Origin: Chondrosia reniformis
Taxonomy: Eukaryota; Porifera; Demospongiae; Chondrillida; Chondrillidae
Assembly (NCBI GenBank): GCA_947172415.1
Contig: OX359194.1
Span: forward strand, 2,170,001 to 2,234,000
Length of the DNA: 64,000 nt
Reading direction: 5' to 3'
Below are positions 55,428 to 64,000 of this stretch, one piece after another (position 1 is the first letter of the stretch; each line of letters opens with the position of its first letter). The notes under the pieces are model-generated. The model was not told the DNA's origin, did no database searches, and saw only the letters and a program-made list of their open reading frames with translations. The position numbers and the translations under genes are program-made.

Positions 55428-56670
55428 ATGAAGACTTGCCTGACAATGATCCTCTCCCATTTCATTCTTCTAACTTTGCTAATTGTAAGTGGTAAGGCAA
55501 ATGGCAAAGCAGTGGCTAAAATCCGCTCCACAAGTAATACCACAGACAGCAATTGCGATCAAGAGATCACCAATATTATTGCTGCCTTCAATAATGTTAA
55601 GAGAGATTTAGAAGAATTGAAGAGAAATACAGACAAAAGAAATGATTCAAGTAGTGAGTCAATACACTTTCCCTTCATTAACTCCAGACTAGGAATCTAG
55701 CTTTCTAATAAAAGATGCAGACTATATAGCTACTGTACATTTACAGATACGTAGAAACAATTTATGCTTAATCCATATATTCATTTGACTGTGGTGAATT
55801 AACAGTTAGGAATCTAACTAAATAATAGAATACAAAGGGATCATCTAAATTTAAGATTGATTGATCCTGTACTCTTCTGAGTAAATTGTTAGTGGTTACA
55901 TGTACGTTTCTACATAAGTCATGTAAGATATATACCATGATGTAACAAATAAAATATACAAATTATGTTTACATTGCAAATTATTAGATGGTATCTCGTA
56001 TCCAAGAGACTGCTATGATGCAATGATGATGGGATCCAATACATCTGGTTTTTACTCTATTCAACCAAACACTTCTAGACCACCCTTCACCGTCTGCTGT
56101 GACATGGAGACTGATGGAGGAGGATGGACCATCATATTGAAGAGGATTGATGCTTACAATTTCATAAGAACTTATGAGTACTTTAAAGATGGGTTTGGTA
56201 CTCCATGCGGTAGCTACTGGTTGGGACTTGAGAACATACACCAACTCACTCACTGGAAAGTAGCTACAAATGAGCTACGAGTGGATCTGTGGGACTGGAG
56301 TGATGGGATTGCATATGCAAAGTATCGCTCATTCTGGCTAGGACGTGGTGAACATGAGTATCCACTGTTTGTAGATGGGTACTATGAAGATAGTACTGCT
56401 GGTGATTCTCTTGTATACAATGTAGGAATGAGGTTCACCACCACTGATAATGATAATGATTATCGGAGTGGAAATTGTGCTGAATCACATGGAGGAGCAT
56501 GGTGGCATAGAAACTGTGGCTATCAAAGTACTCTTAATGGTAAATACCACAGTGGTAGCTCAGCATCAGCCTATCAAGGTATTGTCTGGTATACCTGGAA
56601 AGGACACTCTTACTCGATGAAACGAGCAGAAATGAAGGTCAGACCAAGAATTCAAGAGTGTACTCTTTAA
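55428..56670 (+). CDS. Secreted FReD lectin-like protein, type B
   Basis: Exons 55428-55653 and 55988-56670 give 302 residues. Sister of the 50743 gene: introns and flanks nearly identical, yet the FReD differs where B genes usually differ: DGYYEDSTAGDSLVYN against DGFYEDSPAGDSLVRN, and a calcium loop YRSGNCAESHGGAWW that is one residue shorter. Signal, sequon, neck Cys, coil and ECTL end are intact. As for its sister I place the start at the internal ATG. Confidence 0.9.
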
Positions 56671-57925
56671 AAGAAAACAGACTAACACTTCTTATAATAC
56701 TAACTATCAATAACCATATAGTAGTTTATGTACACCTACACAGCTGTTTGCAAATGGTTTGAAAAGCTAATATAATATTTAGTCAAATTATGTTTATACG
56801 TAAATTGCATGAATATTAAATATGAATAGTACAATAATAAATTGAATAGGTTAGCCATGTTTTTCCGCGCCATCCTTACTTAGAGAGTACAGCCATACAC
56901 TCTTAAAACACCTTTTCTATTTAAGTTAATTGGCTGTAACCGCCTTTCCTCATTCATTGCTGAAGAAGATCTCTGGGTTGAAATGTTCAATCTGACGATA
57001 ATTTGTGTTGCTGATGATCAACTAACCCCTATTAGGCATATGAGTGCAACAAATACTCCCTATCATTTCAAACTGGTTTTGACTATGTTTGACTAGTCTG
57101 TACAGTTTAAACTGTACAGTTTAAACTGCTACAGTATGTATAAACACTTTTAAACAGCAAATTTTGGTTATTAACTGTAGGCACTACAAATGTACATGCA
57201 TACATTTGAATGACTAACATGTGAGAACCTTCAATACTTAAAGATACAAACTATTTATGTAAGTACGTATATACAGTATGTATGTACGTAACTAATGCAT
57301 ATGTATATTGAAGGTTAAATGAAAGACAAACCAATTACTTGGGAAAACATGACCACTGCTGTTTATTACATACACCACTGGAGAGGAAGAATTTGGTTAC
57401 ATAAACACATGAAATTGGCTTCAGTACCATAATGGTCTGATACAAACACTGTTGTCCTATAAACCTATTTCCTAGTTAAGACTATAATATGTCTTGCATA
57501 GAAACAGTCATGATGATGTACAATACGTACATGCTTGATATCAATGTTAGGTCATGTAGAGATGGTCTAAATACAACACATATAGAAATATAGTACATCA
57601 ATGTAGTGTAGGATAGTATTTTGCAAAAAGTGCATGTACTGTACGTATGTATGCATCGGTAACTCTAATTCCTCAGTAGTACAACACAAACATAGGAACA
57701 AATTAACAATTTTTTCATCACAACTAAGTTAGGAATAACAAAAAGAAAACAATTCAAATGAAAGAAAAAGAACTTAGCATGTAAAGTAAATCATATCAAT
57801 GTAACAATAAAATCTATCACTTACTTGAGAGCTACATATATACTATACATGTATACGTAGTTCATTCTATAAACATATATAGGTTTATGTATATACATAA
57901 TAATATAACTTTAATGTCCAACTGA
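56671..57925. other. Junction from B-type to C-type spacer, no gene
   Basis: The B-type spacer stops near 56910. About 200 unmatched bases follow, with CTGAAGAAGATCTCTGGGTT then GAAATG (56970-56995) and a GTACAGTTTAAACTGTACAG palindrome (57095-57125). From about 57125 the type C spacer (as 10860 and 24240) runs to the next gene. Confidence 0.5.
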
Positions 57926-57927
57926 AC

Positions 57928-58010
57928 ATGAAACCAAGCGTAGCATTGGGCTCTAACCACTAGCTTCAACTAATATATTATATTATAACAACCCATTTAT
58001 AACATATAAA
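57928..58010 (+). promoter_or_regulatory. Type C promoter
   Basis: GAAACCAAG (one change from GAAGCCAAG) at 57930, CTCTAACCACTAGC, and TATAAA 58005-58010. Nearly identical to the orphan promoter at 25190-25330. Confidence 0.45.
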
Positions 58011-58092
58011 AATGTAATAAAGGACATAGCATATCTAACAGTGGCCAATTCTAAAAAACTTCTTGTTATAATAAAAAATGCAGGCTTGATTT

Positions 58093-59302
58093 ATGAGTGA
58101 GATGATCCTTTCCTATTTGATCCCTTTATGCTTACTAATAGCCAGTGGTAGGGCCAATGGAAAAGCAATAACAACTGTTAGTTCAACAACAAATGAGACA
58201 GATAGAGATTGCACAAAACTTGAAAGTAAGCTATAACACAAATTTACCCCAGTAATCATATTTTTGGCACAAACGTGTAACATTCTATTCTAAAATGACT
58301 TGAAAATAATAAAGGTATTACGTTACAGTTCTATCTGTAGATATCATAAAGTAATTGCTATATAGCACTGTATTATATAAGCAGAAATAAAATAAGAAAG
58401 AATGTACATACATATTATGTTTTTTTCACATTGGTTTAATATAATATACTCTTGAAGTATGTTTATAAATTACACAAAAGCATGTGCAATAAAAGGAGTT
58501 ATTGCTTATGCTGAAAATTGAATTGTTCAGTGTAATATCTTCAAGTGATTATTCAATTCTCATGATAATGTGTGATATAGGAAAATAAAAAATCTGCTAT
58601 CATAGTACATATTCCAAATTTTTAGATGCTCCCTCTCATCCAAGAGACTGCTATGATGCAATGATGATGGGATACACTGATTCTGGTCCTTACTCTATCC
58701 AACCAAACACTTCTGGACCACCTTTCACTGTCTGTTGTGATATGGAGACTGATGGAGGAGGATGGACCATCATTCAGAGGAGAATAGATGATACTAACTT
58801 TGATGAAAAATGGACTCATTACTATAATGGTTTTGGTACACCTTGTAAGAGCCATTGGATTGGACTTGAGAAAATGCTCTCACTTACTCAACAAACACTA
58901 GCTACTTCTCAACTGCGAATTGACCTTACTGATTTTGGAGATGTCAAAACCTTTGCTGAATACAGCTCCTTCCTTGTAGGTAGCATGAAAAACAAGTGTT
59001 CTCTCTATGTTAGTGGCTACAATCAGAATAGTACAGCTGGTGACTCACTGGAAGAGAGTACTGGCTTAAGATTTACTACATCTGACAGTGATAATGACTA
59101 TAGCAGCTCTAACTGTGCTTCCCAATACAATGCTGGGTGGTGGTATGACAAGTGCTTCAATAAAGCAAGTCTAAATGGACCCTACTCTTCAACTGAATCA
59201 GTATCCGCATGGACAGGTATTCACTGGACTACATGGAAACCAAATACCTATTCACTGAAAGCAGTTGAAATGAAGATCAGACCAAACAAATTGCATGAAT
59301 AG
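58093..59302 (+). CDS. FReD protein, type C without coiled coil, shifted start
   Basis: Exons 58093-58225 (donor GTAAGC) and 58626-59302 (acceptor TTTAG) give 269 residues. The ancestral ATG at 58078 now meets a stop (ATG CAG GCT TGA, where paralogues have TGC). A second ATG at 58093 restores a signal peptide: MSEMILSYLIPLCLLIASG. Exon 1 ends soon after the sequon and a Cys (RDCTKLE), with no coil. The FReD is complete: TIIQRR, GFGTPCKSHWIGL, YNQNSTAGDS, DSDNDYSSSNCAS, WWYDKC, IRPNKLHE. KNKCSLYVSG has an extra Cys where others have KNKYSL. Either a live gene with a repaired start or early decay; the intact FReD favours the former. Confidence 0.78.
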
Positions 59303-59735
59303 ACATTATCAAATATTAAACCAAAAACATAGCCATGCAGAGTAAACATTGCCAAACACTCTTGTTGTCTAATGTAATACTGCAATCATATCATGTGATC
59401 ATCATCTGACATATGATCAGTTAATATATACGTATGTATTTGGTTTCTCTGAATAAATGTCAATAGTAAATATGTACGTACTGTATCGTTTTTAGAGTAC
59501 ATACTGATTCATACCCAATCCCATTAGTACCATCAAGTCATACGGAAGTACTGGCTTTGAAAGGATTGTCTTAATTAATGCATGCATCATGTGTTGTTAT
59601 TACAAAACAAATTAACCTCTAGAAACCATAAATTTAAAAACCTCAAAACAAAACATTCAAAACTACTGTTCTGGTAGATGCATACAGTACATAAGACAAG
59701 ATTAGTCTTTAAATAGTAATTGACAGAGAAAGCAC
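59303..59735. other. Spacer, no gene
   Basis: Parts match 12020-12480 (for example CATACCCAATC..CATTA and AACCTCTAGAAACCATAAAT). No exon. Confidence 0.45.
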
Positions 59736-59885
59736 TGAATACAGAGTGTTCACCTCTGGGTATAGTGGAAATGCTACTGATCAGCTCACTTGGCATAACG
59801 GAATGAGGTTTAGTATATACTTATGAAAATGATCTTGACATTTCAGAACCGGATGCTAATGAAGCAGACTATTATAATGCAGGAC
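59736..59885 (+). pseudogene. Type D FReD relic, middle part
   Basis: EYRVFTSGYSGNATDQLTWH and NGMRFSI, then after a frame break YENDLDISEPDANEADYYNA. It supplies the FReD middle that the relics at 12490 and 13086 lack. Calcium-loop acidic residues are present but the NCA cysteine is not. Confidence 0.6.
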
Positions 59886-59929
59886 AGTTGAAGGTTAAAC
59901 TACGTATAGCAGCTTGTAATCTATGGATT

Positions 59930-60245
59930 GGTATATAATTTAGATAATCTAATAGAGGTACCTATAAAGACAGATCAGAACTGCTCTACAGCTACTTCCC
60001 TGATTACAAGGTTACTGAAGCATTTCAAGTCTGTAAACAAGCAGAAGGTCACTGCTAATTACTGTCTCATATCTGAGTCTTCCCAGCTGATTACCACTAG
60101 AATCAATGGAATGGCCATTACTATACTAACATCTATCAGCTACGTACAGGATAAGTTTGGAGCCATTGGTAGTCATGGCAACGGTAGTAGTCACAGTAAC
60201 AGTAGTATTCACAGTACTCTAGTAGTATCAACAATCAAATGACTA
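59930..60245 (+). repeat. Duplicated unknown segment, copy 2, with a 104-codon open frame
   Basis: Partner of 13283-13505. The + frame from 59928 contains SLITRLLKHFKSVNKQKVTA and ends with a Ser/His-rich tail. The other copy breaks this frame, and I find no splice sites or promoter that make it convincing. It could be the relic of an exon captured with the type D gene. Confidence 0.35.
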
Positions 60246-60970
60246 AAGTTTTGCATTCTTGAAAGCATTACAATAATAAATAATACACATGCAAATACGT
60301 ATGTATATACAGTACAGTATATAGCTTAATTTTGTCAAGGCAATTATTATTAACTATATGTATGCACATAAATACGGTCACAGTTATGTAAAATAGTAGA
60401 TTACGATGGCTAATTCAATTAGTCACAGTTTTTAGAAGCTTCCAGCAGTTGTATTAAGTATGTCCACACACAATTAATACTAAAAGGGAATATCACATTC
60501 ATTCAAAAAATAGAACTGGGACTGTCCTCAGTCATTTAGTCTTACATATCACAGTGCAAAGCCTTTAAACCTTTTGCTGTTCAGTAGATTATATGTATTT
60601 GTGCAAATAGACAAAACAAACATTACTACGTACATAAGCATATAAAAGAGAATTTCGACCAAACACACGAGAACTTTGCAAAAAACTGAATCTATCCAAA
60701 TACCATCTTTACAATTCCTCAAAAATTTACAATATTGATATATGTAGCTAACAGCAGTAGAGAAAGAGCCTAAATTAAGTGTTTTTAGCTCCATCAACAC
60801 AATGATATTAGTTTCCTTAAAAAAACAACATCTCTTTAAATTCAATCTCTTCATAGGGCTGTGTAACTCACTTTAGAAACCTAGCCATTGAAGCCATATG
60901 CAAATGTGCATACTAAATAGATACCTATACTGCAGTTTGCTTAGAGACTATAACTTTGACATCTAATAGG
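60246..60970. other. Spacer, no gene
   Basis: Collinear in part with 13600-14000. No exon recognised on either strand. Confidence 0.45.
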
Positions 60971-60974
60971 AAAA

Positions 60975-61077
60975 GAAGCCAAGTATAGCACTTGACTTCA
61001 CCCACACACTACTAGGTTCATTTAATATCTTATGTTAAAACAATGCCATATATGACATATAAATAAGTGTTATAAAA
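60975..61077 (+). promoter_or_regulatory. Type C promoter
   Basis: GAAGCCAAG 60975-60983, TTCACCCACACACTACTAGG, and TATAAAA 61071-61077; ATG 61138. Confidence 0.5.
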
Positions 61078-61137
61078 TACAAGGCAGACTTAATGTGGTT
61101 AATCGTAAGAAATCTGCAAAAATTTGAAGTAACAAAT

Positions 61138-62168
61138 ATGAAGATTTGCTTGCCAAATCGAATGAGTCTTTTGTACTTAACTTTTTTAACATTGCTAGTA
61201 GCAATTGGTAAGGTCAATGGAAAAGCAGTCGCTAGACGCCATTCCACAAGAAATGACACAGATAGTAGCTGCAATCGAGAGATCACCAATATCCTTACTA
61301 CCTTTAATACTGTTAAAAGAGATTTGGAAGAGCTGAAGAGAAGTACAGACATAAAAAATAACAGTTAGTCAATGTAATTACACTTCAGTAAACACAGTGA
61401 TTAGGAGTATTAATCTATTTGCCACATATAGTAATACAATATAGAATGAATGACACAATTTTTTTATTAAATTTAAAATGTACTAATACTTTAGATGGCA
61501 TCTCGTTTCCAAGAGACTGCTATGATGCAATGATGACGGGATACACTGATTCTGGTCTTTATCCTATACAACCAAACACTTCCGAACCACCATTTATAGC
61601 TTGCTGTGATATGGAGACTGATTGAGGAGGATGGACCATAATTCAGAGCAGAAAAGATGATACTAACTTTACTGGTCAATGGTTTAAATATGAATATGGT
61701 TTTGGTACACCTTGTAAAAGCCATTGGATCGGACTAGAGAAGATGCGCTCACTTACTCAACAAACACTTGTTACTCCTAAACTAAGAATTGACCTTACAG
61801 ACTTTGATGATAACAAGGTCTTTGCTGAATACAGGTCCTTCCTAGTAGGGAACATCAAAAACAAGTATTCTCTCTATGTTAGTGGCTATAATCAGAATAG
61901 TACAGCTGGTGACTCATTGGAGGAGAGCAGTGGACTAAGATTTACTACTTCAGACAGTGATAATGACTATTATTGCTCATATAACTGTGCTTCCCGATAC
62001 AGTGCTGGATGGTGGTATGACAAGTGCTTCAATAAAGCAAGTCTAAATGGACCCTACTTTTCAACTGAATCAATATCCTCATGGAGAGGTATTCACTGGA
62101 CTACATGGAAACCAGCTACTAATTCACTGAAAGCAGTTGAAATGAAGATCAGACCAAAACTTACGTAG
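61138..62168 (+). pseudogene. Type C FReD gene with a single premature stop
   Basis: Exons 61138-61363 (donor GTTAGT) and 61495-62168 (acceptor TTTAG) would give 299 residues, exactly the length of the gene at 20581. Signal MKICLPNRMSLLYLTFLTLL, ARR/HST, NDT, SSC and coil are normal. The only break is TGA at 61623-61625, inside the DTDGGGWT core (ETD-stop-GGW), a one-base change from GGA. Everything after it is open through DSDNDYYCSYNCAS, WWYDKC and IRPKLT. Also IIQSRKDD replaces IIQRRVDN. Probably a young null allele or pseudogene; a sequencing error or readthrough cannot be excluded from the sequence. Confidence 0.8.
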
Positions 62169-62348
62169 ATAGATGTTGTGCAGTGACATTACAAAACTCA
62201 CACGTTTTCTACTAATCATTACACATTGCAACTTTCACCTTACATACACAAGCAATAAAAGGTAATCATTGTAACCTGAATATAAGCCATGCATACATTG
62301 GCCTTAAAAGTGGTTGCGATAATTCATTCGACTGGAAACTGTCCTTAC

Positions 62349-62418
62349 CTTCTAATTTTCATAGCTACAACTTCCACTTACCTTTTGCTGTAGTTAGAGT
62401 ATTGACTTACCTTTAGCT
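62349..62418 (-). other. Cluster of three donor-like motifs next to CEP290
   Basis: On the - strand three tiny segments, each between a consensus acceptor and a GTAAG donor: 62418-62411 (8 bases), 62387-62382 (6) and 62364-62349 (16). Added in order after the exon that ends at 62590 they keep an open frame (ER-AKAKAMKIR). The gaps between them, 23 and 17 bases, are too short for ordinary introns, so I do not call exons. Confidence 0.2.
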
Positions 62419-62589
62419 CTACTTATGTACGTATCTACCTACTTTTACAACATACTCTAATACACACACATACCCATATACAGTCTGAAACTCTAAATAT
62501 TTAACATATACGTATGTATGTACATGTATGTACTTATATAAAACACACTCAAGTACTTGAGCACATATGACCAATGGACAACACAATAC

Positions 62590-63868
62590 CTTTCTGTTCT
62601 GTTTCTGTTGGACAGAAGTAGCTGCTGTCTTACATCCGTGTACTGCTCCTCTAACTTCTCTACCTACAGTATTGGTATACCTAGTTATAAAACATCTACG
62701 AGTATACAGGCATACTGGATGATATGAATAGTACACATGATGATGGTGAATAGTATTGCATAACTTAGGGTTGCTAAGAAACTCATAACATAATGAAGTA
62801 ATATGTAGTTCACAGGTGTACATACATACAATTACTTAACAAATATAGAAGAAATTTTCTAGAATAAACAAAATCTCTTTACAAATGTAAATATAAGAAA
62901 AGTAAAAGTACAAAGAATTGACAGTAAAATCCTTCAAAACTTACACATATTTACACATCTACAACTTATAATGATATACTGTACACTTAAAACCATACAG
63001 TAATTCTACAACAGTACAGCCATAGAAACACATTCACACATATGTACATATACACATACTATAATTACATAGAATGAAAGACAGAACCATTCAACCTTCA
63101 ATCATGCACGCATCTTACCTGATCCTCCAGGAGTCTGTTTGCTGCTCTCAACTGCTCAATCTCCACATTCTTCTTGTGTCGCAGTTCTCTGAGATCAACC
63201 TCCTCATCTTGACTCAACCCAAGTCTCTGCCTCAACACTTCATTTTCCTCATACGCAACATCTATCTCGGCTGACAAATCTGTAACTTGCCCTGTCAATT
63301 TGACGATTTGACTATGTACATATGAGAAGAAGATGCAAATACGTATCTTCCTATGTACGTACGTACACACATATATTGGTAATGGCGACTGCACTCTCAT
63401 TTCCCGACCCTTCAACAGTACCGACTTCGCTTAAGCTCATGCTGCCATACAGTTTAATTCCTTGCTTCGTTAGACTACCAGACCAGCAAGTGTATCAAGT
63501 TAACATCAGTCGAAATGTACACACGTACGTACATGCATTATTATAATGTAGGATTACAAGCCATGGTCTTCCATTACTATGACAACGGTTGCTTCCTTTA
63601 TAACAATAGCTCTTTTGACCAAAAGTTTACCACTAAAACTCAGCCCCATCTTAACAGCTTTAACTCATCATACAGTTCATGCTTGATATATGAATCACTC
63701 CAATAAAACAGGTTCATTTCCTTACTTGTCTCTGAGAGCAATTTCTTCTTTACGCTTCTTTATCTCGTCCACTGCCTCCATCAGACCATATTCTCCCATT
63801 TCATATTCCCTCTTCCTCCGTGCCACCACTGCCAGCTCCTCATCTGCAGCAGCCTTCTCCTCTTCAGC
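62590..63868 (-). CDS. CEP290: CEP290 homologue, three internal exons (partial)
   Basis: Read on the - strand: 63868-63726, 63311-63119 and 62663-62590, all with consensus splice sites and matching phases (2, 0, then 2 left over). Exon 1 of these reads AEEEKAAADEELAVVARRKR, then EYEMGEYGLMEAVDEIKKR; exon 2 has QIVKLTGQVTDLSAEID, then ENEVLRQRLGLSQDEEVDLR and RAANRLLEDQ; exon 3 has VEKLEEQYTDVRQQLLL. The Y-E-x-G-E-Y-G-L-x-E-A-V-x-E-I-K and E-N-E-x-L-R-x-x-L-G-L blocks are characteristic of CEP290, a very long coiled-coil protein of the ciliary transition zone. This is roughly the first third of the protein. The 5' part lies beyond the window; no further 3' exons are found before the FReD cluster starts. 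Confidence 0.78.
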
Positions 63869-64000
63869 CTGTAGCACACATCATCAAAAATAATATGGCA
63901 ATAGCCCCCACATGAACTATTAAGAAATAGGGCTACAAACTCTACCTCCAATAAAAATCATCAGATACACTACTTGTGGGAATATTGAACTTGAAGTATA

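Noticed and set aside
62419..62823. 134-codon minus-strand ORF as one gene
   Set aside because: Only its middle 74 bases match CEP290, in a different frame and with splice sites; the remainder is intron with TACGTA-type repeats.

Overview
The window is animal nuclear DNA: AT-rich, with spliced genes, TATA boxes and a fragment of the centrosome/cilium gene CEP290. Its main content is a head-to-tail array of secreted fibrinogen-related-domain (FReD) lectin-like genes, all on the + strand. A demosponge is my best guess, from the AT-rich sequence, the very common TACGTA motifs and the FReD type. No marker in the window proves this.

Almost every FReD gene has the same plan. Exon 1 encodes a signal peptide, a short Ser/Thr/Asn stretch and usually a coiled-coil neck with one cysteine. 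A phase-1 intron follows, and exon 2 encodes the whole FReD. Three live subfamilies are visible. Type A starts MLFFKLV or similar and ends CTCP or PASC. Type B starts MKTCL, has a TIILKR FReD and ends ECTL. Type C starts MK.CL, has a TIIQRR FReD with KSHWIGL or GSYWIGL, and ends IRPN plus a short tail. A fourth type, D, survives only as relics.

Layout: A 98-786 (partial), B 3203-4520, A 6027-7157, B/C chimera 9455-10750, broken C and D copies 11.4-13.3 kb, truncated C 14395-15732, A 16080-17137, a 3.2 kb gene-free stretch, C 20581-21701, C 23118-24139, broken A copies 26.3-28.2 kb, B 28515-29743, A 31303-32469, B 34198-35447, A 37334-38451, relics near 39-40.3 kb, an unrelated Cys-rich candidate gene 40419-41432, A 42002-43129, retrotransposons 44716-49653, B 50743-51984, B 55428-56670, C 58093-59302, C with one stop codon 61138-62168, then CEP290 exons on the - strand from 62590 to 63868.

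The array grew by repeated segmental duplication. A unit made of an A gene, a relic of the Cys-rich gene, a scrambled A pseudogene and a B gene recurs several times, and the 10-14 kb region matches 57-61 kb. Spacers carry a terminal-inverted-repeat MITE-like element, a giant fold-back hairpin family and a composite insertion. An intact non-LTR retrotransposon with a restriction-like endonuclease sits in one spacer, next to a 5'-truncated sister inserted at the same nick.

The most notable biology is in the FReDs. Copies are nearly identical over most of exon 2 but differ, with whole-codon indels, in the calcium loop and the residues expected to line the ligand pocket. The A genes also carry one of two alternative 3' modules on a common 5' module. 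Together with shared promoter motifs this looks like a diversifying secreted recognition family. That role is inferred from sequence only.
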